From Candidatus Kuenenia stuttgartensis (lineage in GTDB: Bacteria > Planctomycetota > UBA1135 > UBA2386), in assembly GCA_945861365.1 (NCBI GenBank), contig CAMAUH010000040.1, forward strand, positions 1 through 15,182: a stretch of DNA of 15,182 nt, read 5' to 3'. Under the pieces are notes generated by a model. That model searched no databases. It saw only the letters and a program-made list of their open reading frames with translations, and was not told the DNA's origin. Positions 1-7,646 of this stretch are shown here, in pieces. Within the stretch, counting starts at the first letter, position 1. Every line of letters starts with the position of its first letter. The translations under genes were made by a program, and so were the position numbers.

Positions 1-85
1 CCGGCCACTCTTTTTTTCAACCCCCCACTTTCTGGCTCGCTAGCTTTCTCCCGCCGCAACACCGCAGACCGAACCAAGAGTCGCC

Positions 86-409
86 ATGACCGAGTCTGAG
101 CACACGTTTCAGAGCCAAGCCGACGAGTGCCTCCGGTCCTTGCAATTGCGACTGGACGCATTCGATCCCGATGAGCTGGAGGCGGATCTCGCCTCGGGGG
201 TCCTGAAGATCGCGTTTGCGGACGGTCGCACGTGCGTCCTGAATCGCCAATCCGCCGCGCGCCAGATCTGGATGGCAGAGGGGGCTTCCGCATGGCACTT
301 CCATCCAGAACCTTCGGGCCAGTGGATGGACACCAAAGGGCGCGGCGAGCTCCGATCCATCCTCGCAGGCGTGATCGGGCGTCGACTTGGACGCTCGTTC
401 TCGATTTGA
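86..409 (+). CDS. cyaY: Frataxin-like iron-binding protein CyaY
   Basis: A 107-residue protein of the frataxin/CyaY family, which binds iron through an acidic helix and strand and modulates iron-sulfur cluster assembly by the IscS/IscU machinery in the cytoplasm. The sequence shows the family layout: an acidic first helix (residues about 8-33, with the run DAFDPDELEAD), a beta strand GVLKIAFADGR, then the diagnostic strand motif VLNRQSAARQIWMAE (family pattern: NRQ...QIW.A), a WHF segment at about 70-72, and a C-terminal helix. Length matches bacterial CyaY (about 105-110 residues). The ATG at 86 is preceded by a purine-rich AAGAG. It lies 82 bases upstream of a DUF4920 lipoprotein on the same strand; no isc/suf genes are visible here. 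The family assignment is recognised by motif and is fairly secure; the physiological role is from family knowledge. Confidence 0.88.
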   Translation: MTESEHTFQSQADECLRSLQLRLDAFDPDELEADLASGVLKIAFADGRTCVLNRQSAARQIWMAEGASAWHFHPEPSGQWMDTKGRGELRSILAGVIGRRLGRSFSI

Positions 410-491
410 GCACCCCCCTGCGGCCGCCGTCTGCGCCCCACTACGTGGTCGCTTCGGCGAGCCGGGAAGCTACCTTCATCCGTTGACCACG

Positions 492-1034
492 ATGCGATTC
501 CTCACCGCCACGTTCGTTCTCCCCCTCCTCCTTGTCGGCTGCGCCGGCAAGCCAGCCGCAGCAGACGCAGCGGCCTCGACCGTTGCCGCTGCCGCGCCCG
601 GCGCCTCCAGCACGGACACCAAGTTCGACGCGGCGTCCTATGAGCACTTCGGGACCGGCATCAGCGCCAGCACCCCCGCCGTGGACGTCGCTGCCGCCGT
701 AGCACAGCCGAACGACTTCACTGGCAAGACGGTCTGCTTGTCGGGATCGATCACCGGTGTCTGCCAGACCAAGGGCTGCTGGATGACCCTGGGAGCCGGG
801 AAGTCGCCGGTGTTCGTGAAGTTCAAGGACTACGCGTTCTTCGTGCCGAAGGACGCCACTGGGCGCAACGCCGTCATCGAAGGCACCCTCACGATGAAGC
901 AGGAGACCGTCGAGGAGACCAAGCACTACCTCGAGGACGCCGGCAAGAACGAGGAAGCAGCCAAGGTGACCGAGGGCCGCAAGCTGTACCACTTCATGGC
1001 CTCCGGTGTGGCCATCCAGAAGCCGGCGAAGTGA
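492..1034 (+). CDS. DUF4920 domain lipoprotein
   Basis: A 180-residue predicted lipoprotein. The N-terminus (MRFLTATFVLPLLLVGC) is a short lipoprotein signal peptide with lipobox LVGC; Cys17 would be lipidated. A low-complexity Ala/Pro/Ser linker follows (about 18-42), then a domain at 50-176 matching the DUF4920 family: FGTGIS at its start, a CQTKGCWM motif (Cys91, Cys96), VKFKDYAFFVPKD, and HYLEDAGK near the end. DUF4920 proteins are small exported proteins of unknown function, often described with an OB-like fold; the paired cysteines in the conserved motif suggest metal or redox chemistry, but this is inference. I chose the ATG at 492 rather than the upstream in-frame TTG at 387, because 492 places the signal peptide at the N-terminus and 387 would overlap cyaY. 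Its 3' end converges with the histidine kinase gene, 13 bases away. Confidence 0.85.
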   Translation: MRFLTATFVLPLLLVGCAGKPAAADAAASTVAAAAPGASSTDTKFDAASYEHFGTGISASTPAVDVAAAVAQPNDFTGKTVCLSGSITGVCQTKGCWMTLGAGKSPVFVKFKDYAFFVPKDATGRNAVIEGTLTMKQETVEETKHYLEDAGKNEEAAKVTEGRKLYHFMASGVAIQKPAK

Positions 1035-1047
1035 AGCGCCACTCAGC

Positions 1048-2412
1048 TCAGGCCGTCTGCTGAACTCGCCCTTCCGAGGCCAGCGGGAACCTGAGCCTGA
1101 AGGTGGTCCCTTTACCCACCTCGCTCTCGACCTGAACGAGCCCGTTGCTCGCCCGGACGAAGCGGGCGACCGCGGTGAGTCCGAGGCCGGTTCCCTGCCC
1201 TGGGGCCTTGGTGGTGAAGTAGGGGTCGAAGATGCGCTGCTGCACCTCCCTGGTCATGCCAGAGCCGGTGTCGGCGACTTCGATCCAGACCTGATGCGGA
1301 TCGCTGCCTCCGCGGACGGTGATCGCGCCGCTGCCTTGGATCGCCTGCCTTGCGTTGATGACCAGGTTCCAGAGGGCGTGCACCAATCCGTGCGGATCGA
1401 TCTGCACACGAGGCAGGGTCTCCGGTGACTCGCACGTGATCTGGATCGAGCCGGGAAGGACCAGCCGAGCGTGTTCACGAAACTGTCGGAGCACGTTCGC
1501 GACATCGCAGAGGACGCTCGACTCCTCGCCGGGATGCGCCAATCGCATCAACTGATCCAACAACGGCCGGGCTTGGTCCAGGGTCGTCTCGATCATCGCG
1601 AGCCGCCGAACCCGTTCTTCGTCGGTGCCAATGCTGCAGAGGGTCACCTGGCCCATCAGCACTTGGAATGTGTTGCGCAATTGGTGGCAGACCATGCCGG
1701 CAAGGTCACCGACGGTTTCCACGCGCAACGCATGACGCAGCAGTTTCTCGCGATGCCTGAGGGCTCGGCTCGACTCGAAGTTCTTGCGACGCTGCGCTTC
1801 TGCGGTCAGCAGGGCCATGAAGATCAGCCGATTCACGATGGCTCCAGCGAGCGCCGAGGCCAAGGTCACCGCGGCCAGCGAAGTTGAGTGCACCCAACGT
1901 TCGCGGTCCCAGTTGCCAGCGAGCGCCTCGTCGAGTTGGCCAGTCGAAGCAAAGCCGGCCGCCGCAAGCAACGAAGTCGTGGCAACCAACGTGAGCGTCA
2001 GTCCCGGCAGAACCCCCAGGCTGATGGTCGCAATCAGCGCCAGGACCGGGTGCAGGTACCACGCTGGGCTGAACACACCGCGAGGCCAATTGGCCAGGAT
2101 GGTCAGCGCAAACAGCGCCATGAACATGAACAGGGCGGCCCGCTGCAAATGATGCCGGCGCCATCCGAACCAGGCGGCGAGGAACAGCGGAGCCGCCGAC
2201 AAAGCTGGCAATGCGCCGGACCAAGGCACGTGCGCCGACCAGAAGCCACCCTCGACGAGCAACAGACAGCCGACACCGAACATCGAGCAGGCGATGGCCA
2301 GACCCAGGGACAACCACCGAATGACCGCCGAAAGGCTCGAAACGACCGGGAGTCGCGTACTGGTGAAGAAGCCGAACAGCGACTCTTCAGACAACTGGAT
2401 CGGAACGCGCAC
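1048..2412 (-). CDS. Membrane-bound sensor histidine kinase
   Basis: A 454-residue histidine kinase. Residues about 30-200 hold roughly six hydrophobic segments forming an integral membrane sensor region without an obvious periplasmic domain. A short linker leads to the phosphoacceptor helix with His243 in VCHQLRN, then the ATPase domain: N-box around ALWNLVINARQAI (Asn349, Asn353), G1 DTGSGM (381-386), F-box IFDPYFTTK and G2 GQGTGLGL (405-412). The C-terminus RLRFPL is typical of the fold. The H-box has Gln where most kinases have an acidic residue right after the phosphorylated His; it still resembles NtrB-like HxLRN boxes. The start is a GTG at 2412 with no convincing Shine-Dalgarno sequence, so the exact N-terminus is uncertain. 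The nearest candidate partner is the NtrC-like regulator at 3201-4478, two genes upstream on the same strand. The input signal is unknown. Confidence 0.9.
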   Translation of the reverse strand: MRVPIQLSEESLFGFFTSTRLPVVSSLSAVIRWLSLGLAIACSMFGVGCLLLVEGGFWSAHVPWSGALPALSAAPLFLAAWFGWRRHHLQRAALFMFMALFALTILANWPRGVFSPAWYLHPVLALIATISLGVLPGLTLTLVATTSLLAAAGFASTGQLDEALAGNWDRERWVHSTSLAAVTLASALAGAIVNRLIFMALLTAEAQRRKNFESSRALRHREKLLRHALRVETVGDLAGMVCHQLRNTFQVLMGQVTLCSIGTDEERVRRLAMIETTLDQARPLLDQLMRLAHPGEESSVLCDVANVLRQFREHARLVLPGSIQITCESPETLPRVQIDPHGLVHALWNLVINARQAIQGSGAITVRGGSDPHQVWIEVADTGSGMTREVQQRIFDPYFTTKAPGQGTGLGLTAVARFVRASNGLVQVESEVGKGTTFRLRFPLASEGRVQQTA

Positions 2413-2513
2413 GCTCGTTCATTCTAGGGAAGCGTCGACGCCTTGCCATGCCCCGAAAACAGGTCCTTCTGCCGAGCTTCGATTCGAAGCCGGACTTGCA
2501 CGCCAGGTCAGCG

Positions 2514-3152
2514 TCACGGTTGGAGTTCAGGTTCGGGCGCGGGAACCTCGACCACGACGCGAGCCCGCGAAGTCGGGTGAACGAAATCGAGGCGCCATGA
2601 ATGCAGCATGGGGCGAACGAAGGTCTCCCCGGCCCGCGAACGGAAGCCATACTTTCTGTCACCGGCAATCGGGCAGCCCATTGCTGCCATGTGGACCCGG
2701 ATCTGGTTTCTACGGCCGGTCTCCAGGCGACAGGTGACCAGACAACAACGGCCTCGTCTGTCCAGGGTGCGGTAGTGCGTGACTGCCCGCTGCCCACCAC
2801 GGGTGACCACTCGCACGATACCGTCAGCGCCTTCGGCGAGGCTCGACTCGATCCGCCCAGCCGGCGGGCTCGGGGCCGCGGCCAGTAGCGCCAGATACTC
2901 CCGTTCGATGGAGTGCTCGCGGAACATCTGCTCGAGCTGCACGCGAACCGCGTCGTCCAATGCAAAGACGATCGCCCCGGTGGTGTCTTCATCGAGGCGG
3001 TGGACGGGCATCACCTGACTCCCGACCTGGTGCGAGAGCACGTCCGCCAGGGTCTCGCCACGGCGGCCGGGCGCTGGAACCACGAGAATCCCCGCCGGCT
3101 TGTCGACGATCAGCAGACCGTTGTCGCGGTAAAGGACCTGGATCTCGACCAT
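2514..3152 (-). CDS. RluA-family RNA pseudouridine synthase
   Basis: A 212-residue pseudouridine synthase that isomerises uridine to pseudouridine in rRNA or tRNA. The catalytic motif HRLDEDTTG carries the nucleophile Asp54. Other family blocks are LLIVDKPAG (13-21), REYLAL (84-89) and ETGRRNQIRVHMAAMGCPI (144-162), with GDRKYG just after it. It lacks an N-terminal S4 domain and is short, as in the RluA/TruC/YqcB-like members; the exact target position cannot be assigned. I chose the ATG at 3152, where the conserved catalytic domain begins, over an in-frame GTG at 3191 that adds 13 residues. It follows the AAA+ regulator gene at short distance (stop at 3201) and precedes the histidine kinase, so all are probably in one transcription unit. 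Confidence 0.88.
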   Translation of the reverse strand: MVEIQVLYRDNGLLIVDKPAGILVVPAPGRRGETLADVLSHQVGSQVMPVHRLDEDTTGAIVFALDDAVRVQLEQMFREHSIEREYLALLAAAPSPPAGRIESSLAEGADGIVRVVTRGGQRAVTHYRTLDRRGRCCLVTCRLETGRRNQIRVHMAAMGCPIAGDRKYGFRSRAGETFVRPMLHSWRLDFVHPTSRARVVVEVPAPEPELQP

Positions 3153-3200
3153 CGGGTCAAGATACGACCCCACCACCGGGTCGCCACCCACGGCAGGGAA

Positions 3201-4478
3201 TCACTGCAACCGCAGCTGGTACTGCTGGATCTTCCGATAGAGGGTGGCCCGACCGATGTTGAGAAGCTGGGCCGCGCGCCGGACATTGCCCTTGGTGGCC
3301 CGCAGGGCTCGCGAAAGCAGCAACTTCTCCTCCTCCTCGAATGGGCGGATCGAATCCTCGCCTTCGATCCCCCGAGCGGGGCTCGGCTGCTGCTCTGTAG
3401 CAACCGCATTCTCCGGAGGTGCAGTGAGCAAGTGCTCGCGATCGATGACGCCACCGGCAGCCGCCACATAGGCCCGCCGGATGACCGCCTCGAGCTGCGC
3501 GATGTTGCCCGGCCACTGCATGCTCTCCAGCAAGATGAGCGCAGAAGGCGTGAACCCGCAGGCCGCACGAGCATTGCCGGTCAAACCCGATTCCAACAAG
3601 GTCTTGGCGATGCTCGGAACATCCTCCATCCGCTCACGCAGCGCCGGGACGATAATCGGGAAAGCGTGCATGCGGTAGTAGAGGTCCTCGCGGAAGGCAC
3701 CGCGCGCAACCAGCTCAGGAAGGTGCGCCGAGGTGGTGAAGATCAGCCTCGCCACCTGAGTCTGCGCCGAACGCTCCTTCATGTTGCGCACCAGCAGAGC
3801 CTGGGCAGCGGCCGGCATCCGATCGACATCCTCGATGATGAGAGTGGACCCGCTCGCCGCCTCCATCGACTTCGCCAGTGATTCTGCGGTGACTGTTCCG
3901 CCAGCCATCGTCACGAGAGTCTTCCCGGCCCGCCGGCTCTTGCAGTGGATCACTCGCGCCACAAGGGACTTTCCCGATCCCGGTGCCCCCTCGAGCAGCA
4001 CGGTCACGTCGCAGTCTGCAGCCCTGCGGATCGCGCCCTGCAAACGGCGCATGATCGGGGTGTTTCCGATCACGGCATCGCCAGTGCGGATGCCGGACAC
4101 CAGTTGCTGCATTTCTGCACACTGACGATTCGCACCCGAAGCCTCGATGGACAACGCCAAGAGCGCATCCAGGGCGCCTTCGAGGCTGGAGCGCTGGATG
4201 ACCGGGACTGGCGCGGCTTGCGCGACACCATCCGCGACGATGAACGCCGTCGCATCCACGTCTGCCGGCATCGACCGGGCCGCCTCCTCATCGCAGAGGA
4301 CCAGATCGAACCCACGGTCCGAGTTCTCCAACGCCAGGGCTTTCCAGTCCTGACAATCGACCAGTTCGTCGTCACGTCGATCGAAGGTCCGTGCCAGTGC
4401 TCCCGCTTGGCGCGAAATCCAAGCGACGCGAGCCTTTCCGGTCTGGAGTCTCTGCTTGCTGATCAGTGCCGTGGTCAT
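3201..4478 (-). CDS. Degenerate NtrC-type AAA+ regulator with Fis HTH
   Basis: A 425-residue protein built like a bacterial enhancer-binding protein. Residues about 15-112 look like a decayed receiver: FDLVLCD resembles the phospho-Asp strand, but the early acidic pair and the conserved Lys are not evident. The AAA+ module has Walker A GAPGSGKS (164-171), Walker B LIIEDV (213-218), Arg-finger segment FREDLYYRM (262-270) and WPGN (322-325). A Fis-type helix-turn-helix closes the protein (about 387-420; GNVRRAAQLLNIGRATLYRK). Three departures stand out. The loop that normally holds GAFTGA is missing, so direct sigma-54 contact is unlikely. The Walker B acidic pair is ED instead of DE. The sensor II Arg in the usual NVREL is Ala327 (NIAQL). 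It is therefore probably a DNA-binding regulator that does not act by standard sigma-54 activation. The ATG at 4478 is preferred over one at 4580 because of a good Shine-Dalgarno sequence. Confidence 0.85.
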   Translation of the reverse strand: MTTALISKQRLQTGKARVAWISRQAGALARTFDRRDDELVDCQDWKALALENSDRGFDLVLCDEEAARSMPADVDATAFIVADGVAQAAPVPVIQRSSLEGALDALLALSIEASGANRQCAEMQQLVSGIRTGDAVIGNTPIMRRLQGAIRRAADCDVTVLLEGAPGSGKSLVARVIHCKSRRAGKTLVTMAGGTVTAESLAKSMEAASGSTLIIEDVDRMPAAAQALLVRNMKERSAQTQVARLIFTTSAHLPELVARGAFREDLYYRMHAFPIIVPALRERMEDVPSIAKTLLESGLTGNARAACGFTPSALILLESMQWPGNIAQLEAVIRRAYVAAAGGVIDREHLLTAPPENAVATEQQPSPARGIEGEDSIRPFEEEEKLLLSRALRATKGNVRRAAQLLNIGRATLYRKIQQYQLRLQ

Positions 4479-4480
4479 GC

Positions 4481-4488
4481 CTTCTCCG
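4481..4488 (-). promoter_or_regulatory. Ribosome binding site deciding regulator start
   Basis: On the minus strand the sequence CGGAGAAG lies immediately before ATG 4478, with GGAG five bases from the start codon. This supports 4478 over the in-frame ATG at 4580, which would add 34 residues lacking any receiver-like pattern. Confidence 0.6.
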
Positions 4489-4613
4489 GGACCACGATCG
4501 GCATTTTCCCTCACGGCAGTGAAGACCGGTCGAGCCACCCCGGCAACGTCACGCTCCTGAGCATCGACGCCAGGGGCCATCGAGGCGTCGACCCCATCGA
4601 TGGCTTGGCGCGG

Positions 4614-5033
4614 TCACCCTTCGGAGAGCCGCCGCGCAAGTTCTTCAAAGTTGATCGTCTGCGCCTCGACCTTCGTGATCGGCTGCATCTTCTTGAACTT
4701 GCGGTACTCCTCGATGCTCGAGAGCTCGACGTAGTCGCGCGCACTCATGCTTGCCCGACCCGCTTCCACTTGCGCGGCCACCCGTCCGTTGGCGGTCTTG
4801 TCCAACGTCTGGCGGGCCCGATGGCAGATCGAAAGCGTGTTCTCCAGGTTGTTCTTGATGCGACCAAGCCTCTCTTCGTTGGCGCCGGGCACATCCATGC
4901 TCTTGGTGATCTTCGAGATCGCGACCTCGAGCACAGCGATCAGGCAGTTCAGCTTGGTGGTCAGCCTGGCGCGGTACTCGACCGAGCTGAGGGCTTCCGG
5001 GGGCTTGGGAGTGTCGTTCTTGTCAGCATCCAT
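4614..5033 (-). CDS. Small helical protein of unknown function
   Basis: A 139-residue soluble protein that I do not recognise. It has no signal peptide or membrane segment. Residues about 18-80 are predicted by eye to form two long amphipathic helices (around RLTTKLNCLIAVLEVAISKI and ERLGRIKNNLENTLSICHRA) split by a Pro-Gly turn at 49-50. A second helical part (about 84-139) is rich in charged residues and ends with FEELARRLSEG. The sequence is hydrophilic and has only two cysteines (30 and 70). The ATG at 5033 has GAGG eight bases upstream. It is the first gene of the minus-strand run that continues with the degenerate AAA+ regulator, 135 bases downstream, which suggests a role as partner or adaptor of that regulator; this is inference from position only. 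Confidence 0.7.
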   Translation of the reverse strand: MDADKNDTPKPPEALSSVEYRARLTTKLNCLIAVLEVAISKITKSMDVPGANEERLGRIKNNLENTLSICHRARQTLDKTANGRVAAQVEAGRASMSARDYVELSSIEEYRKFKKMQPITKVEAQTINFEELARRLSEG

Positions 5034-5214
5034 CCGAGTTGCCTCTTGCGGGAATGCTGTGCAAGGAGCATCGGAGGTACCAACTGTCGCGGATATCCAC
5101 AGCCCCCATCCCAGCGCTCATTCCCAGGACTCCCGCAATCCAAGACACGTGGATCGTCGCGAAATCCGGACACCGAAGGCTCGACACCAGGACCCGTCGC
5201 GTCCTTGCGACCCA

Positions 5215-6291
5215 TCAGGGGGTGTTGAGCGCCTGCAGGTAGATTCGCTTCGCCAGGGGCTCGAGGCACACCTGCGCGCCGCCCCCGGCAACATGGAACG
5301 TCACGCCACCTTCCCAGAACATGTGGACACTCATGGTCGGATCGCGATACCGGCGCCCCATAGCCTGCCCCCCCTTGGAGGTTCCAGGCAAGCCAGCAAG
5401 CCAGTCGGAAGTCCCTGGCATCTGAACGACGAGGATCTGGTCCACCCCATCTGAATAGCTGGCCACCATGGCCTGCAAGCCACTCAGGGCATCATCGCGG
5501 ATCTCGACCGAATCCATTGCATACGACGTCGCCAGAGTGATGTCAGGATTGATCAAGCCAACCTGATTGACCATGTTCGGGCAGGCACTGGCGAAATCGA
5601 CATAGAACGAACCAGCCTGTAATGGCAAGAGCCGCGCCGACGGCTGGAAGCTGACGACTTCCACCTCTGAAAGAAGTCGCAACTGGCTGTCGAACTCCGC
5701 CGAGTAGAGCAGCGCATTCGTCTGGCTGTCTACGTCCACGACCCAGAATGCACGATCGAACACATTCGGGAACACGACGAGGCGTCGAGCTGCCCGCCCC
5801 GCCCGCACCACAGCCCCGAAATCGTGGAGGGTGTAGTTCTGCTGCGCGCGACCGAGATCGCGAATGCAGAAGACGCCGCTATTCGCAAGCAACACTTCGA
5901 AGCGCTGGTATGTCTGCGCCCACTTTTGCCAGAGCGTGGAGCCACTTGGCTCACCCTCTACACCAAGGAATGCCACGTCCCTGCTCGGGATCGGCAGCAC
6001 CCCATTGGTCTCGAACAGCTCTCGAACGGCCACCACACTCCCATCCTCGGCCAGGAAACGCCGCACACGCGTCGCAGTGATGTCCTGCGAAATCGATGCC
6101 GTATGGATCGACTGCAGGGTCGGCACCTGAGGAATCTGGACTTGAACCCCAGGAGACTTGCTGATTGCGACCGGCGCGATCTGGGCACTCACCATGCCGA
6201 TGACCGCCATGATGGCCATCGACACGATCCGTCCGAACTGGGCTAACACCGGTAGCCCTGATCGGAAGCCGTTGCAAAGACGTGAGTGCAT
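5215..6291 (-). CDS. Exported protein of unknown function, last gene of ECF operon
   Basis: A 358-residue protein of unrecognised family. The N-terminus has basic residues followed by a hydrophobic stretch (about 20-37, IVSMAIMAVIGMVSA) and a possible signal-peptidase site near AQI, so it is probably exported. The remaining sequence looks beta-rich and contains a segment like a small-residue carrier or sensor domain (RRLVVFPNVFDRAFWVVDVD at about 169-188), but no catalytic motif I know. Cysteines are few. ATG 6291 is the first start; ATG 6219 (residue 25) would give a more compact signal peptide and is a real alternative, as neither has a strong Shine-Dalgarno. The gene starts 48 bases after the anti-sigma factor stop and has the same orientation, so it is likely co-transcribed with the sigma factor and may be its output or a signal-modulating component. 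Confidence 0.72.
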   Translation of the reverse strand: MHSRLCNGFRSGLPVLAQFGRIVSMAIMAVIGMVSAQIAPVAISKSPGVQVQIPQVPTLQSIHTASISQDITATRVRRFLAEDGSVVAVRELFETNGVLPIPSRDVAFLGVEGEPSGSTLWQKWAQTYQRFEVLLANSGVFCIRDLGRAQQNYTLHDFGAVVRAGRAARRLVVFPNVFDRAFWVVDVDSQTNALLYSAEFDSQLRLLSEVEVVSFQPSARLLPLQAGSFYVDFASACPNMVNQVGLINPDITLATSYAMDSVEIRDDALSGLQAMVASYSDGVDQILVVQMPGTSDWLAGLPGTSKGGQAMGRRYRDPTMSVHMFWEGGVTFHVAGGGAQVCLEPLAKRIYLQALNTP

Positions 6292-6339
6292 GGAAGGGAG
6301 AGGCTAGGAGGTTTCCGTTCGCGTGGGAAGCCTGGTGGG

Positions 6340-6930
6340 CTATCGCAACAAACCGCCTCGGATGATCGAGAACTCGACGTTTGGTCGCTCCTCGAGGTCG
6401 ACGAAGGCGATCTCAGGCTGCGGGATCACCGGATCACCCCCGAGGGCGACATATGCAATCACAGAGGCGGCGATCCCCAACAGCGCGAGCCTGCGAAGCC
6501 TTGGGAGCGCCACTGGCTGACTGCGCACTCCGGCGAGCAGACCGGCACGCATCCGCTTCCAGTGAACGGGCGATGGCTCGGCCGACACCGGGGTCGACAG
6601 AATCGACTCCAACGAGGACGACACCACGAAGTCGACCGGACCCGCCGCCGCAGGCGGCGCAGCGCGGACAGCTTCCCGCACCGCAGAGCCTCCGACGCCA
6701 GCCTCCAAGAAGTCGATTGCCAACTCGTACACGCCCTCAAGGAAGGCAGGCTGGTGCAACTCCGATGGCACCGAAGGCCTCGTGCCAAGCACGGATCCGA
6801 GCTTGCCGACGCGCTCGAGCAAGGCGCGACAGGCACTGCATCCGGCGGCGTGCTGGCTGGGCGACTCACAGGCACCGAGCACCGCCTCCAAGAATCGCCG
6901 GCATTCGACCGGGCGAGGCTGAGAAGTCAT
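6340..6930 (-). CDS. Zinc-type transmembrane anti-sigma factor
   Basis: A 196-residue protein with the hallmarks of an anti-sigma factor for the adjacent ECF sigma factor. The N-terminal cytoplasmic part contains the ZAS-type motif H-x3-C-x2-C (His27, Cys31, Cys34; HAAGCSAC), known to form a zinc-bound sigma-binding helical domain. A linker of more than 100 residues follows, then one membrane helix at about 147-164 (LALLGIAASVIAYVALGG) and a short extracytoplasmic tail of about 32 residues. Such proteins hold the sigma factor at the membrane until a signal triggers release or proteolysis. ATG 6930 overlaps the sigma gene stop as ATGA, indicating translational coupling and matched stoichiometry. 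The short tail suggests that a separate partner, perhaps one of the flanking exported proteins, senses the signal; that last point is inference. Confidence 0.85.
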   Translation of the reverse strand: MTSQPRPVECRRFLEAVLGACESPSQHAAGCSACRALLERVGKLGSVLGTRPSVPSELHQPAFLEGVYELAIDFLEAGVGGSAVREAVRAAPPAAAGPVDFVVSSSLESILSTPVSAEPSPVHWKRMRAGLLAGVRSQPVALPRLRRLALLGIAASVIAYVALGGDPVIPQPEIAFVDLEERPNVEFSIIRGGLLR

Positions 6931-7613
6931 CCGACACCACCCATGGAATCAGGGGCCGCGGCACTCAAATCGAGCTGGGGAAACCGATTACGAACAACGG
7001 TCTCGAGAGCGAGGTGGGCACGCGCCAAGCGTGATTTGACAGTCCCCAGGGACAACCCGAGTGTCGCGGCAAGTTCTTCGTAGGACATGTCCTCGAGGTA
7101 TCGCAGCGCGAGGATCACGCGCAGCTTCGGACTCAGCTCGCCAATCGCTTGCTGGACCTGGCCACTGAGTTCACTGGCAGCGGCGCGATCGCGCGGCCCG
7201 GGGGCCTCGTCGACCACACTGGCCGCAGCCAAATCGTCGACGACCGTCAGCGCGCCGGACCGGGAAACGCCAACACGCCGACGGAAATCGATACTGCAGT
7301 TCACGACGATGCGGAACAGCCAGGTGCTGAACAACGAGCCGCCGCGAAAGCCCTCGAGCTTGCGGAAGACGAGGGCGAAGCTCTCCTGGGTCACATCGAG
7401 CGCGTCGCCCGCATTCCCCGTGACCCGGTAAGCGATTGCGTAGACACGCTCGCGATACTTCTCGAACAGCTGCTCGAAGGCGCGCTCGAACCCGTCGCTA
7501 TTCGGCAGCCGGCAGGCTGCGATCAAGCTGGCATCGGGATCACGCAAGAGTTCCACGGGCGTGAGACGTGCCCTGGCCCCACAAAGGTTCCGCAAAACCT
7601 GGATGGGAAGCAC
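6927..7613 (-). CDS. ECF-type RNA polymerase sigma factor
   Basis: A 228-residue group IV (ECF) sigma-70 factor that directs RNA polymerase to a specialised promoter set. Region 2 spans about residues 45-112 (FEKYRERVYAIAYRVTGN, DALDVTQESF, FSTWLFRIVVNCSIDFRRR) and region 4 about 152-203 (AIGELSPKLRVILALRYLED, SYEELAATLGLSLGTVKSRL). The linker contains acidic, low-complexity sequence. The protein has about 40 residues before region 2, slightly longer than the compact members. The start is a GTG at 7613; no ATG exists before region 2, and GTG at 7559 (residue 19) is possible. It overlaps the anti-sigma factor gene by ATGA and lies 33 bases after the stop of the secreted calcium-loop protein gene. 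Regulation by the downstream anti-sigma factor is expected from family behaviour; autoregulation is plausible but no promoter motif was securely identified. Confidence 0.92.
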   Translation of the reverse strand: MLPIQVLRNLCGARARLTPVELLRDPDASLIAACRLPNSDGFERAFEQLFEKYRERVYAIAYRVTGNAGDALDVTQESFALVFRKLEGFRGGSLFSTWLFRIVVNCSIDFRRRVGVSRSGALTVVDDLAAASVVDEAPGPRDRAAASELSGQVQQAIGELSPKLRVILALRYLEDMSYEELAATLGLSLGTVKSRLARAHLALETVVRNRFPQLDLSAAAPDSMGGVG

Positions 7614-7646
7614 GAAAGTTGGTCGCTTCGGACCACTTGCATCAAC

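Noticed and set aside
1..85. T-run at 11-17 as a terminator of an upstream gene
   Set aside because: No stem-loop precedes it within the window, and the upstream sequence is cut off.
2913..3881. 322-codon open frame on the plus strand
   Set aside because: It is antisense to the pseudouridine synthase and AAA+ regulator genes, which carry clear catalytic motifs.
5189..5205. AGGAC/GTCCT inverted repeat just after the last gene of the ECF operon, as a possible terminator
   Set aside because: Only five base pairs with no U-tract on the minus strand, so an intrinsic terminator cannot be supported.
3945..5228. 427-codon open frame on the plus strand
   Set aside because: It lies antisense to the AAA+ regulator and the helical protein, both of which have motifs or ribosome binding sites. 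The predicted protein is Arg/His/Asp-rich with no known motif, a usual artefact of high-GC antisense frames.
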